From assembly GCA_025504975.1 (NCBI GenBank), contig JANUWI010000007.1:1178001-1242000 (forward strand): 64,000 nt of DNA, read 5' to 3'. Shown piece after piece: positions 1 through 11,802 of this stretch (positions are counted from its first letter, which is position 1; each line of letters opens with the position of its first letter). The notes beneath the pieces were generated by a model that had not been told where the DNA came from, did not search any database, and worked only from the letters and a program-made list of their open reading frames with translations. Position numbers and translations under genes: made by a program. This stretch comes from Plenodomus lindquistii. Its lineage: Eukaryota; Ascomycota; Dothideomycetes; Pleosporales; Leptosphaeriaceae.

Positions 1-2520
1 AGAAGGAAGCCGTTGATTCGAAGGGAGACACAATGGAAGTCGACAGCCCGCCATCAGAGGCCGGTAAGAAGAGGCAGATAAAAGAGGAGGAGGAGGTGGT
101 GGACTCGGAAGACGAGCCACCGACAAAGCGACAACGAAGGAAGCCAACCGAGGAGAAGGAGAAGCCCAAGAAGGCCAAAGCATCGCCCAAGAAAACTGAA
201 AAGGCCCCGGCAAAAGCAAAGAAGGCATCGGCAAAGGTCAAATCTGAGGAGCCAGAGGATGAAGAAGAAGAGGTTGTTGCGCCTGTCAAAGCTACCAGTA
301 AGAAGCAGAAGAAGAAGGAGAAGACTCCTGAGCCGGTCGTAGAGGAAGATGAAGACTCGAATAAGAAAGAGGAGGACGAGGTGCTTAGTTCGGAAGAAGA
401 GCCCGAAGTCAAGGAGAAGGCACGAAAAAAGGTTCAGTCAACACTAGCCTCGGCGAAGACAAAAGACCTATACCCAGACTGGAAGCCTGGTGAGCCAGTA
501 CCCTACGCTGCGTTATGTACAACGTTCTCGAAAATCGAGATGACGACCAAGCGGTTGGAGATTTTGGCACATTGCTCGCTGTTCCTGAGACAAGTGCTGC
601 GACTGACTCCCACCGATATGTTGCCCACGGTCATGCTCATGGTCAACAAGCTCGCTGCGGATTATGCTGGTATCGAACTTGGTATCGGCGAGTCGCTAAT
701 CATGAAAGCTGTGTCTGGTAGTACTGGGCGAAGTCTTCCACAGATCAAGGCTGACCAGAATGAAATTGGAGACCTTGGTCTGGTGGCAGCCATGAGCCGA
801 TCCAAGCAACCGACCATGTTCAAACCCAAGGCTTTGACAGTGGAAGGAGTACGCAAGGGCTTGATGGCCATTGCTACTGTCGAAGGTCAGGGCGCTCAAG
901 GTCGAAAGATCGATGGCATCAAGAAGCTACTATCGGCTGCTGATGCAGAGACTGCTGGAAAGGCGGTTGATATCGAAAAGGACAAAGGTGGTCCAAGTGA
1001 AGCAAAATTCATTGTCCGAACGCTCGAGGGCAAGCTCCGACTTGGACTTGCTGAGAAGACGGTAGTTGTTGCTGTGGCTCAGGCTATGATCTTCCATGAG
1101 ATGTCACAGAAGGGCAAGACACCATCCACGACGGATTTAGCGGAGGCTGAGGCGATCTTGAAGACTGTCTACAGGTACGAAAGTTTGAATACTAGGGACG
1201 AGCGCATACTAACTCAGATCTAGTGAGCTCCCAAGTTATGAGGTAATCATCCCGGCTATGCTCGAGCATGGCATCACAAACCTTCGCGAAAACTGCAGAC
1301 TGCAACCCGGTGTACCCCTCAAGCCTATGTTGGCCAAACCTACCAAGTCCATTACCGAAGTGCTGGATCGCTTTGAAGGCAAAGACTTCACTTGTGAATA
1401 CAAGTATGACGGAGAACGAGCGCAGATACACTTTGTCTCTCACGATGCCGACATGCAACTCGCCACGGCAGCTCCATCTGCCGGTAAGAGTGATCGTGGT
1501 GTGTCAAACATCTTCTCCCGTAACTCGGAAGACTTGTCGAAGAAGTACCCAGATATCCTGGCTAAGTTACCATCTTGGGTCAAGCAAGGTACTCAGAGCT
1601 TCGTGCTTGATTGCGAGACTGTTGCCTGGGATATGGTGGAAAAGAAGGTGTTACCTTTCCAGCAGCTCATGACACGGAAGAGGAAGGACGTCAAGGTTGA
1701 AGATGTCAAGGTCAAGGTCTGCGTCTTCGCTTTTGACATCCTCTACCTTAACGGTGAGGCCCTCGTCACCAAATCCTTCCGTGAACGCCGTGAGCATCTC
1801 CGCGAAGCCTTCGCCGAAGTCGAAGGTGAGTTCGCCTTTGCTAAGTTCGGCAACTCCAACGAGCTCGATGAGATACAAATATTGCTCGAAGACTCTGTAA
1901 AATCCGGTTGTGAAGGTCTCATGGTCAAGATGCTCGACGGCCCGGAATCTTACTACGAGCCCTCCAAGCGTTCACAGAACTGGCTCAAGGTCAAGAAGGA
2001 CTACCTCGCTGGCGTGGGCGATTCGCTCGATCTCGTTGTTCTAGGCGCCTATTACGGCCGCGGCAAACGCACAAGCTGGTACGGCGCCTTCCTCCTCGCA
2101 TGTTACAACCCGTCCACCGAAAAATACGAAACCGTCTGCAACATCGGCACCGGCTTCTCCGAAGCGGTCCTCGAGTCACTGCACAAGACACTCAGCGAAG
2201 TCGTTATCGACCGCCCGAAACCATTCTACACGCATTCCTCTGGCAACAAAGATCAGCCCGACGTTTGGTTTGAGCCTCGCTATGTATGGGAGGTCAAGAC
2301 AGCGGATCTAACGCTGTCGCCGCGCTATAAGGCTGCGGCGGATGAGGTCAGTGGAGGTGGTAAGGGTATTAGTCTGAGGTTTCCGAGGTTCATCAAGGAG
2401 AGGGACGATAAGAAGCCTGATGAGGCGAGTACGAGTAGGATGATTGCGGAGATGTATCAGAGACAGGAGAGTGTGAGTAAGAGCAAGGGGCCTGCTGCAG
2501 ATGATGACTTTGAGTATTGA
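1..2520 (+). CDS. CDC9: DNA ligase I (ATP-dependent), 5' end outside window
   Basis: Joins Okazaki fragments and completes excision repair in nucleus and mitochondria. The frame is already open at base 3, before the first visible ATG at 33, so the true start lies upstream and the model is 5' partial. One intron fits at 1175-1223 (GTACGA donor, TACTAAC branch, TAG acceptor); exons to 1174 and from 1224 join in frame, giving 812 residues from ATG33. The first ~150 residues are Lys/Glu/Pro-rich and disordered, as in ligase I N-termini. The DNA-binding domain follows (about 150-390), then the adenylation domain with catalytic Lys441 in EYKYDGERAQIH, the FSRN motif, and the OB-fold with WLKVKKDY. 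A short acidic tail ends DDDFEY. Family identity is certain; the PCNA-binding PIP box expected at the extreme N-terminus cannot be seen. It converges on the oxoamine synthase gene. Confidence 0.96.
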
Positions 2521-2676
2521 TCATCCTTGTCCGGCTGTGTTGCTTACAGTGTGGATGGCTGGATATACATATCTAACCTAACGTATAGCTTTGTAGGGAC
2601 ATACGAATAGTGTTTACATTGTGTATCTGGACCTCGAACACGTGATGCAGATGGTACGAAGCATCTTGCTTGCTAT

Positions 2677-5121
2677 CTACGTGTTCTTATCAAGTTCCGC
2701 AACAATCATTCCCATGACAAACGGAAATTGTGACGTCGTGAACATGTATCCACGGCTCGAGTACCGTAACTCCTTGATCAACGCGGCGTTGCCGGCCAAA
2801 TAGCTTCCCGGAAGGTTGTAAGCAGTAACGAATGCACCGTAGATGAGCAGTCTCGCTTTCGAGACACACTGCGGCGTTGGATCTCCCCGCATAAATGAGC
2901 CGATGCCTTTTTCATCGTGGACGAGAAGTGTTGTTCTGCTCGTGCGGGAGTCTCCAAGTCGTCGCAGCAGATCACGAAGAAAGGGATAATCCCCTACCTC
3001 GTTCGAGCTCAACACAATGGTCGTGTAACACGAAGACTGCTGTTCACGGACTTTCCCTACCAAATTCGCCATGTCAGTATACCGGATGATGGTGGGACGA
3101 CCTTGTTTAGGTGCCACTGTAATCCCGTCTTCGATGGCTGGCAGAGCCTTCTCTGGAACAAGCAATGCATCTGTTTTAAACCCGACAGTGGGCCGACAAA
3201 GCGCTGCAATTGTGGAAGAGAGGCCGATGTAAGAGTCTGGGTATGTTAAGGCTGTCTGTTGCCCCAAACGTTCTGCAATGAGCCTCTCAGCCTGGGTGTG
3301 AAGACCAGTGGTCCCAGCGATCCAGCGAGAGCCTCCTGAGCCGAGGCCGTAAGTGTCGAGAGCGCGATGAGCATAATCAGTGATGTTGGGGGCAGGGTTT
3401 GGGTCTGTAAGGTTCGTTGCGCACTGCGTGATAAGAGGGCGGAGTCGATCTGTAGACGCAATTTTCTCGATGAGTTGTTTCTCCAAGGAGTCTTGGTCAT
3501 CGCAATGGAACTGAAAGTCCTCGTGAGTCTGAAACCTATCGTCGCACAATCCCAGAGTCTTAACCGACGACACGATAGCTTTGACAAGCTCATTCACCGT
3601 ATCGTCATCAAGCGCAGCAGATAAGCAAACACGCACCCGTGCCTCCCAAAAAGGCACCGCTGGAGTTGTCAATGGAGCAGCTAGAACGCCAGCTTTGAGC
3701 AGCAGAAACGAGAGTTTCGCCGCAGAACTGCAGCGGCCTGTGTAGACGGGGAGGACATGTGAGTCGTCGTCACCATAGACGTAGACGCCAGCTTTACGCA
3801 AGTAAGTCCTGCAGAACCTCGATATCGCACGTAGACGCCGCAGGTTGCACAGTACTAATGTCGGCTGGCTGAGAACGTGGACGGTTTGGATGCAAGTTGC
3901 AACGGTCAAGGGCTCCCGGCCTGCCTCTAGAAGTTCTTTCTGGCGACGCAAAATATCCTCTTCGAATTCTTTCTTCCCGCAGACTATTCCTCCAACTGCA
4001 CCGATCGCTTTGGAGAGCGTTGCGGTACGAACATCGCACAAGTCCGTCGGTACGAGCTGACTAGGATACGTTTCATTCCAGTGTTCGACACAGCCTTTTC
4101 CTGTTAAGCCAAGGGATAGAAGGGAATGCGCTTCGTCGGCGAGTAGCACGAATTTGTACTGTTCTTTGAGTTTGGCAAGTCCGGCAAGATCAGGGAGACA
4201 CCCATCCATACTACCAGCAATTAGCAAGATAAAGCACACAAATAAACGTACAATCCGTCACCCTCTTCGGTGTCTTTCACACACGAAAGGAAAGAAATGT
4301 CAAATGACAGACTCACCTATAGTACCCCTCCACAGCCACCAAGGTCCCAGCAACCTTCCCATTGTCTTCCTGCAGAACCGCCCGCAAACTCTCCATATCG
4401 TTATGTTTGAACTTCCTCACCAACCCTGGACGACTCTGAAACACGCCCACAAACATGGAATTATGACTCTTCTCATCCAACACCACCAGCCAGTCTTGCT
4501 TGATCACTGCTGGAAACGCTAGCAGATTGGCCCCGTACCCCGTACTCGTTGGAACGCAAAAGTCTACACCTAGGATATCCATGACAGCCTTGTTCATCGC
4601 AGTCTCAAGCGGTGTCGTTGTCGCCGAACTCATCACCGGAAGAGAGTCCAGCGCTTGGTGGTGGAGATGCAGATCCAGACCATACAACCCAGCGTAATTG
4701 TGCGAAGCACACTGTATCGCTTTTCTCACTACACCAGTGTCATCTCGAACTTCCACTCTACAGGCCACCTGTTTTGTAGCGACACGTGGGTTTTTCCCGT
4801 GATATGTCGAGAGAGGCGTGACGAGGTGGTGATTGAGATTGCCGGGCTTGGAGGTGGGTGTTGTGTTACTGCTGCCCAGGTCACGAAAGGTGACTTGCTG
4901 CCATACAATTGCTAATCTTGCGAATTCTTGCAGTTTGATCCACGGGGTTGACGCAGGATGTTGCGGTCGTGTAGAAGTGTTGGTTCCGGGAGGATTGTGC
5001 TCGGAGGATAGCTGTGAGTACTGTGGGCTAGGTTCACAGATCTGATCTGATTAAGTCTTCAAGGAAGACATACCTTGAAGGTATCACTTTCCTCCTGGCG
5101 TATTTTGTCGTCTTCTCTCAT
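2677..5121 (-). CDS. Two-domain alpha-oxoamine synthase (serine palmitoyltransferase-like, fused active and degenerate halves)
   Basis: PLP-dependent class-II aminotransferase-fold enzyme of the alpha-oxoamine synthase family (serine palmitoyltransferase, KBL, AONS), which condenses an amino acid with an acyl thioester. My model has exons 5121-5074, 5020-4317 and 4210-2677, introns 5021-5073 (GTATGT) and 4211-4316 (GTGAGT), and gives 761 residues. The first half has NYAGL, DEAHS (Asp276, His279) and the PLP lysine in ATLSKAIGAVGG (Lys318). The second half starts a new family signature, YGLGSGGSRWIAGT, at about 537. There DEAHS is replaced by DEKGIGS and the lysine motif by AFVTAYNLPGSYLAG, so no PLP lysine remains, as in LCB1 subunits. 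The protein stops just after the TSQFPF segment, without the usual C-terminal subdomain. Fungal relatives of similar layout include Fum8-type enzymes of sphinganine-analogue pathways (from memory). No polyketide synthase lies nearby, so the substrate is unknown. Confidence 0.85.
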
Positions 5122-5764
5122 CGTGGGTACAACCACCGATCTGGTCGTGGCAGTCGGCATCATTCAGAAACGCTATCTGAGCATGCTGCGTAGGAGAGAG
5201 TGCGGTGTCGCTAATGAAAAAGAACAAATACTGGCTTTGCCACCAGTTGGGATAAGAGAGGGTCACTTTACTTTTTAGAATCGCCTGAGCGTTTTCCCAA
5301 ACGGTTATCGTGGCGCCGTTTTGCATATGCCTACACCTCACACACCCAAGATTAAGCCACGATTGCAAGTGGGCGTTCCGTTCTGTCCAATGGTCAGAGA
5401 CCTTTGTTATCGATTCCGCCATCGCAGGGGTCCAGAATAACGGCCTGGCTGCAGCTATGCGGGGTGCTGAAGGAGTAGTACATGAGGCTGAGATGTATGT
5501 CGTTGCTATTGGTTCGGCTTGTAGGGTTGTAGCCCGGATGTCAAAGAGATTTGGTTGGTATGCCTCGATAAGACTTGACACTGGGGCGGTGGTCTGGATC
5601 TCAGCCTCATCACTACAAAGAGGATTGCATGAAGTGCAGTTGATCAGACATACAGCCAAGCCTTGCTGTAGGATTTCACCGATCATATGATTTAAACAGG
5701 AATCCTGTGACCGTCCGCGAAAGTCGATGTAGATTTTACTTTTGACACTCAACATCTGGTTCAT
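5084..5764 (-). other. Unresolved long open frame upstream of the oxoamine synthase
   Basis: An ATG-started frame of 226 codons (open a further 26 codons upstream without ATG). It overlaps the first short exon of the oxoamine synthase model in another frame. The translation is Ser/Thr/Cys-rich with an aromatic stretch near its end; no family is recognisable. A 126-codon frame on the other strand (5310-5690) covers the same bases, so at most one is real. It could be a lineage-specific gene, an extended 5' part of the neighbour, or chance in a poorly coding region. Confidence 0.2.
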
Positions 5765-7188
5765 GCTTCCAGCACATAAGTAAAGGTAGGATGTTCGCCT
5801 GGTATAATAAGACAGCAAGTTTTGACGCAAACCGAAGGACAAATATACATATAAAAGGACATATGGACCTCAAATGTATTTTCCAGCTCCCAAAGGAGTC
5901 ATTGGAGGAGAATGAAAGCTCATGGCGTCAAATGTTCCGCGAATCACACCTTCTTCTTCAACTCGCCCTGCGGTCTCTCACCTCATGGAGGGTATCCAAT
6001 GCATCAGGGCTAAAGCTGTGTATTGTAATTAAAGCAATTGCCACGATGATTATGGGCGGCGCCAGACCTGGGAATGTGGTAGAATTACCGCAATGCTTAT
6101 GTGTGTACTGTTCTTTACCCTATCAGTCATCCTCACCCACATTTCTGTGAGTACCAGTGCCACATACACCATTGAAGTCGGAAGCTACGTAACATTGCTA
6201 TATAGAAGAGGCGTTTCGTAGCCTTCCTCGTTCACGCTTGCTACAGAAATGTCGATATGTCTAGCTCAGTCGTTCGAGCCGAAGCTCGCCGCAGCACCAT
6301 CGATCATAGTACATCTTTACTTCTTCATTTTTTTTATTGTCCGTTGAGTTGAGATGCGACTCTAAGCGATCGTATGACTACTTTTTGCTCGTTTTATCGT
6401 GTGGTTCGTGTCGACTGACGCATGACGATGAACTGGACTTCAAGCAGTTCGTGTAAACACTAAGCACTATAAAGACCAATTCCATACCTGTTCGACAGAT
6501 ATTGATATACATCTGCAGTATGCGAATAGTCGAATATATAAGCTAGATACTCTGTCGACCCCTTGGTGTCTTGCGTGAGTTGCGTGTGGTGATGTTCTTC
6601 AGCTTCGTGACTTGAAATTTTGATTTCCTTCGTACTTTCGGCTGTGAGGAGCTGAGGTTGCACGCGTTGATTCGTACGTCATGGCACTAAGTAGTAATGT
6701 ACATGCTTCTCCTCTAGGCCGTTTGTGACTTACCTCCATTTTTCTGTACTTTCTATCTATTTTGGCAGGTTATCAGAACCTTGTTCTTCTCTTATCTCGC
6801 CGGCTCTCACTTGTTCCAATGGTTCATCTTCACCCTCCTAGGGCGGATCGCATAGCTTCTTCATTACCGCACCTTTTCTCTCATCTTTTTTCTCTCACCC
6901 TTATCGCTGTGAATCATCAGGTAGTCAGAGTATCATGACTCGCGAACCTGCAAAAGAAAGAAGTGAATCACGTGGTAGAGTTTTCAATCAGGCAGTAGCG
7001 CCCAAGTGAGATAGCAAATGGCCATTACAGCGCGTTTGCACTTGCCTACTCCACAGGGCACTACCTCGCTTGACGCGCTTCAATCGCACAGCCGTCGAAG
7101 CTGTCGAAACGAACCACCTCGCTCGATCTAACTACCGACCATCTCGCAACGGGCTCGACCGCAGCTGCGGCGCCGTGACCCACCCCAG
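5122..7188. other. Intergenic stretch, no gene assigned
   Basis: Roughly 2 kb between divergent genes. Apart from the uncertain frame at 5084-5764, only short open frames occur, and they show no family resemblance. T-rich runs (around 6326-6340) and pyrimidine-rich tracts (6780-6900) resemble promoter or leader DNA of the F-box gene. Confidence 0.5.
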
Positions 7189-8015
7189 ATGGAATCCGAC
7201 ACTGCTTTCATGGAGCAAGCCTTCCACTCGTGGCCACGATTGCCTACAGAGCTGCAGCTCAGCGTTCTTAACCATCTTTTCACATCACCGTACGCGATTG
7301 AAGAGGAAGACCACGACTTCAACATGAAAGAAGATGATCTAAATTCAATCGTTGGTGTCCGCAATCACCACCTCGTTGACCTCTCACTCGAAGTGTGTGA
7401 GTTTCTCACCTGTCTAACAATGACCCAATCGGACTGCAAGACCCATGACATTGACTTGAGATTCTAGACTACAAATGTAATGATTTCATCGCGAACAATG
7501 GATGGTATCTGCACCTCATACGTTTCCCCAACCCCAAGTACCGTTGCCACATTCAACATCTCAGCATCAGTTTATACGAGTGTCATATCGGCGGATCCGC
7601 TACAGAGTTCTTCTTTTCGAGAGACTCGGATTGGAGGACCATCATAGCACCTACAGAGCAGCTCACGCCTGATCCAGACAAGCACAGTGACCAGACCATG
7701 ACAATGGAAGAAGCCACGAGATACTCGGAGTGGTACCGCCTGTTTGCCAACCTCAAAGTCTTCTATTTATACATCAGGATATTTTCCGACAACATCATGT
7801 CTCCAGAAATAGTTTGCAATTCTGATCTATACGCTAAGCTGCTATCGACGCTCGCATCCGGGAAGACCAGAGTCCATGCTTCGAAGTATTCGGTCTCGGT
7901 GCATAACACGTTGTGCACAGATCATCCTAACAAGGATGCTTCTTTAGGGTGCCACAGGAGCGGAGAGGTTGTCAAACAGTGTCTGCTCTCCATGCTTACC
8001 AGAAAGCAAGAGTGA
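7189..8015 (+). CDS. F-box-like protein
   Basis: Exons 7189-7396 and 7468-8015 with a 71-nt intron (GTGAGT donor, TAG acceptor) join in frame to give 251 residues. Near the N-terminus, WPRLPTELQLSVLNHLF matches the start of the F-box motif. This recruits a protein to the SCF ubiquitin ligase through Skp1. The remainder (for example EVYYKCNDFIANNGWYLH across the junction) resembles the large lineage-expanded F-box-like families of Dothideomycetes, where a lost residue descends from residue-contact repeats that are no longer visible. No leucine-rich repeat, WD or Kelch partner-binding domain is evident, so its target is unknown. It stands alone between the oxoamine synthase and SLS1. Confidence 0.72.
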
Positions 8016-8703
8016 GCTTTCGGCAACGGCGCACGGTGTCTTCGCTGAGCAATGATGCTGTCATCAGGCCCACGTCACAACGTCTCAGTGCTACGCAAAA
8101 CGGCTTTACGGGAGAACTCAGAAGTCGTGTTTTACTAAACTTCAATACGAGCAATCAAGGTTACTCGAAATGAATGAATATCCTCTATTATAGCTTCCCA
8201 CATCGTATCTTTCTGTGAAGTACTTGCTTATCACTGATCATACCCAACATACCTAAACACACCGCATTCGACCAAGGAAATACAGGCCCGATACATAAGT
8301 AAACCATCACATTCAAGCAATTAAACTGCAGACAACGCGGTCCTCCATGAATCTACCTTTGTACCCCCTCACAAGCACTAACATCTCCTTACGCGACACA
8401 TCCCTCTTCTCCATCTCCATGATCACATCAACCACTCACAACAGGACATCCACGCCACTCACCCTTCCAACACTCAACACGAAGAGAAACGAAGAACCCA
8501 CAAGATTTTACGTCATTCATTCACGTCATTCACCATGTCCACTAGACACAACTTCGAACACCGCTTCTTTCAGACTGTTTCCAGTCGCGGGATGCCGGTA
8601 TATTCGTACAAGAGTGTAATTATACAGTGATAGCGAACTTTGATGGTAGTTATGCTTGCTGGTTGTGTACTCTCAAGCATTAACGTTGCGCCATCTCTTT
8701 TGC
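8016..8703. other. Intergenic stretch between convergent genes
   Basis: Lies between the 3' ends of the F-box gene and SLS1. It holds only a 90-codon low-complexity Ser/Thr-rich frame (8347-8619) that I do not consider coding. Confidence 0.5.
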
Positions 8704-11596
8704 CTAGGCTGTTTGAGACCTGGGTTCGACGTCATGATCCTCTGTTTCCTTGTCTGCAGTGTTATCAGCAGTGACAGCGTCCCGTGACTCTTCATTCGCC
8801 TGCAGTTCATCCCCGGCAATGACCTCATCTTGTTCCTCTTCCTTTGCCTCTACTGCGTCCTCAGCAGCCTGTTTCTCGTCCTCTTCCAATGGCTCCCATG
8901 GCTTCTCCAACCCTACATCCCTTTCTTCTCCTTCTTCTTCTCCCTCTCCCTCTCCGCCGTCCTCCCCCCTCGCCCTCTGCGCCGCCCTCTCCTGCTCCCT
9001 ACGAATCTTCCTTGCACTAACCACTGCCCTTGGATTCATCCTCTTACTGACCGGCACCGTCGCGCCCGCGCCCTCCCCCACCAAATCCACGAGCTTAAAC
9101 GCCTCTTCGGCAAACGTTCTGACCTTGGCTTCATCACGGAGCAACAAGTCGCCGTTACCGGAATAATGCGCACCCAGGACCCCAAACTTGGCGTTGAGTT
9201 TGCCAGACTGCGTGGTGCGGTAGGATACCATTGTCTCGCCTATGATGCCCGAGACGGATTGCCGGAATTGAATGCCGCTGAAGAGGTAGGTGACTGGTTT
9301 TAGTTCTTGTTTTTCCTTGACTGTTTTTGCGCCGAAGCCGGGGATCGTCCAGGCGGGTATGTCGAGAGTGAGGTCTGGTGCCCATAAGCGGCCTCCAGAC
9401 TCAATGTTCTCCACCACGCGTTCAATCCATTCTTTGACTGCTGGTACGTCTACGTCTACACCCAGGCCACCTTTCATCTTTAGGCGTGCAGAGCTGCGGA
9501 ATCGGAGGTCGGAGGGTTTGGAGGGGAGGAGCACATTGTGGACGCGTTTGTCGAAACCAAGGGTGACGCTGTGCAAATGCGGTGGTGTACCGGAGCGGCC
9601 GGTGCGCATCTGGATGCGGAGTTCAGGAAAAAGCTGACCACGTTTGAAGTCTGTCTGAAAAGGGGAAGGGACGAAAGAATAGATCAGACCGGGGGCTTGC
9701 ATCCGTGCTGTTGCTGTGAAGTGGGGAGATGTGAGAAGGGACGTTAAGCCCGGTGTAGAGGGGTAGAACATTGGGGATAAGGGCGATGTAAGAGTGCTTG
9801 ATTCCGAGGTGGGAGTCGAAGATTTCTGACTGGGAGGGGTAGATGGCAGTGGAAAGAGGACTTGTCCGAGCTCGGCGGTGAGAATGTATTCTGGCTTAGC
9901 TGGCCAGCTGTTGATGCTTTTTGGGGAGGTTGACTTGTCTTTGGTGGATCGATGCAGTGCCGCTACCGCGTGGTCGATGTGGCCAGCATAGGTTTCTGGT
10001 GAATTTGAAGGCTTCTCGGCTGGTTCTCCTTGCTGGGACGAGTCTCCTTGAGCGTCAGATACTGCAGTTCGTACAACTGGCATAGTATTGCGTCCGAACT
10101 CTACTTGACGGTTCTTCTGATCAAGCGTGTTTTCAGTCAGGAACACAGGTAGGAGATGGTTGGAATTTGTCGCCGCCTCCACGCCTTGCGTATCTACCGA
10201 GTGAGTTACGCCGTCCTTTAGAGGAAGAAATCTTATGAGAGTCCGCTCGGCTTCTGCAACAGAGCTCGCATCAAGCCCTCGAATCGACAGCTGTTCAGAT
10301 CAGCGGTGTGTCAATGGACGCACAAGACAATACCGTCACTTACGAAAGCCCCCTGAACAGTCTCAATACATGTGCGAGTCAGCGTTGAGACTGTATCGAG
10401 ATCATTCTGTGTAAACACGGAGGTCAAAGACCTCGGTCCCGGTATGGAACCTTCTACAAACACAGAGAGCCAAGGTCGCAGATTCAAAGTCTTGGCTGCT
10501 ACATTCTTCAGTGCTTCCTCGATGTCGTTGGCTGCATACTCGGCTGTGGTCTTGTCGGCGGTGATGCGAAGCACACTGTGCTCTTGATGGACCTCAAATT
10601 TGGCCCTTCGTGTTTGTCCAATCCTGTCTAGAATCGTGTCGCTTTCTGCGGATTTATTAGTGACCAGTCCGTTGGGAGGCAAGAAGCATACACACCGCCA
10701 ACATTGAGCAGCATAATCTGCCAGGGCTGCAACGATAGCTCGATCTCGCCCGGTGCTTCAATCTCTTCCAAGAGTTCCATCTTCCAACAGTCTCTCAAAA
10801 TGCGATCGACCAGCAGCTGCTTGCTCACGGGCTGCTTCTTTGATCTGAGGGTCACATCGAGCCCAGGAAGCCGATGTTCAATCTTGGTGGTCCCTGGCTG
10901 CCAATCCGAGCGACGTGTGGGGTTCCTTGGTGTTCCCTTGTCGCCCTTTAGGCGATTGATGACCTCCTTGGGCCAAAGCTGCAGTTTGACGTTTTTCGCG
11001 ATCGAGTAGAAGCCCGATAACTGATGTAGCGTGAAGCCCGTCATCAGCAATTTGTTGAGTTTGAGGAACGTCGCCTGCGAGACATATTGCGGCTCGTCGG
11101 GGTCGCCCTGGATCGCGGGCCGTAGAGCCTCGATTTGCTGGTGTATCTCACGGAGCGAGAGGGGCTTGCTCTCTTCCTCGACCGAAGCAGCTATGTCAGG
11201 GACGTCAATTCGCGGCATCTCCGTTGGCGCATTTTCAGCCTGTTTCGCCGCAGCTTCTTCTGCCGACTCTGCAACTTCTCTGAGCACCAGGATTTCCGCA
11301 TCGTCGCCCAGTGTCTTGATCCCGCCCAGTCTCGCAGAAGTCTCGCGAATTGTCTTGCCCTTGTGCCGTCTGGTTCTGTCAAGCGGTTCCTTTTCTTTTG
11401 TAATCTTCAGCGGCGGCGGCTCCAATTGCGACAGCGCGTCCTGTGGATACTGTGCGGCTTCGTCATTGCCATGGCGTGCGGACGTGGAAAACTTTGGCTG
11501 TGACGTGTGGTGGGCGAAGCGGGGAAGCGACCGGCGGGCAAGTTGGACTTCACATCGCAGGCAAACGAATGCACTGGGAGCACGCGGCGCAAACAT
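8704..11596 (-). CDS. SLS1: SLS1-like mitochondrial inner-membrane regulator
   Basis: Fungal SLS1 family protein, which couples mitochondrial transcription to translation at the inner membrane. Exons 11596-10696, 10645-10344 and 10290-8704 (introns of 50 and 53 nt, donors GTGTGT and GTAAGT) give 929 residues. The chosen ATG (11596) opens with MFAPRAPSAFVCLRCEVQLA, a basic, Ser/Arg-rich presequence containing the CLRC motif common at the start of fungal mitochondrial proteins; a longer frame upstream lacks ATG. The central part (KPEYILTAELGQVLFPLP and the LKMKGGLGVDVDVP segment) is the conserved SLS core. The C-terminus is a long acidic Glu/Ala-rich tail. It lies head-to-tail with the NT-C2 gene, whose stop is only about 200 bases upstream of this start. 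Confidence 0.85.
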
Positions 11597-11802
11597 GGAG
11601 AAGGAGCGGCGGGGGCTGTGATTTCGTGGGCATTGGGCGGGCAACGGCTTGGGGCAACGGTGCGACGTGCATGTGCGAACTTTCCGTGGCGACCGCCTTC
11701 AGCCTCGCCGTTTCTGCCAGTCGCGGGCTCACGTGCGACGCGTCTGAAGGCACTGTGGACCGCACATTGAAGACATGCAAGTATTCACATTGTTATACAA
11801 CA

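Noticed and set aside
5310..5690. 126-residue plus-strand frame
   Set aside because: No family resemblance, overlaps a longer minus frame, and no promoter or splice logic.
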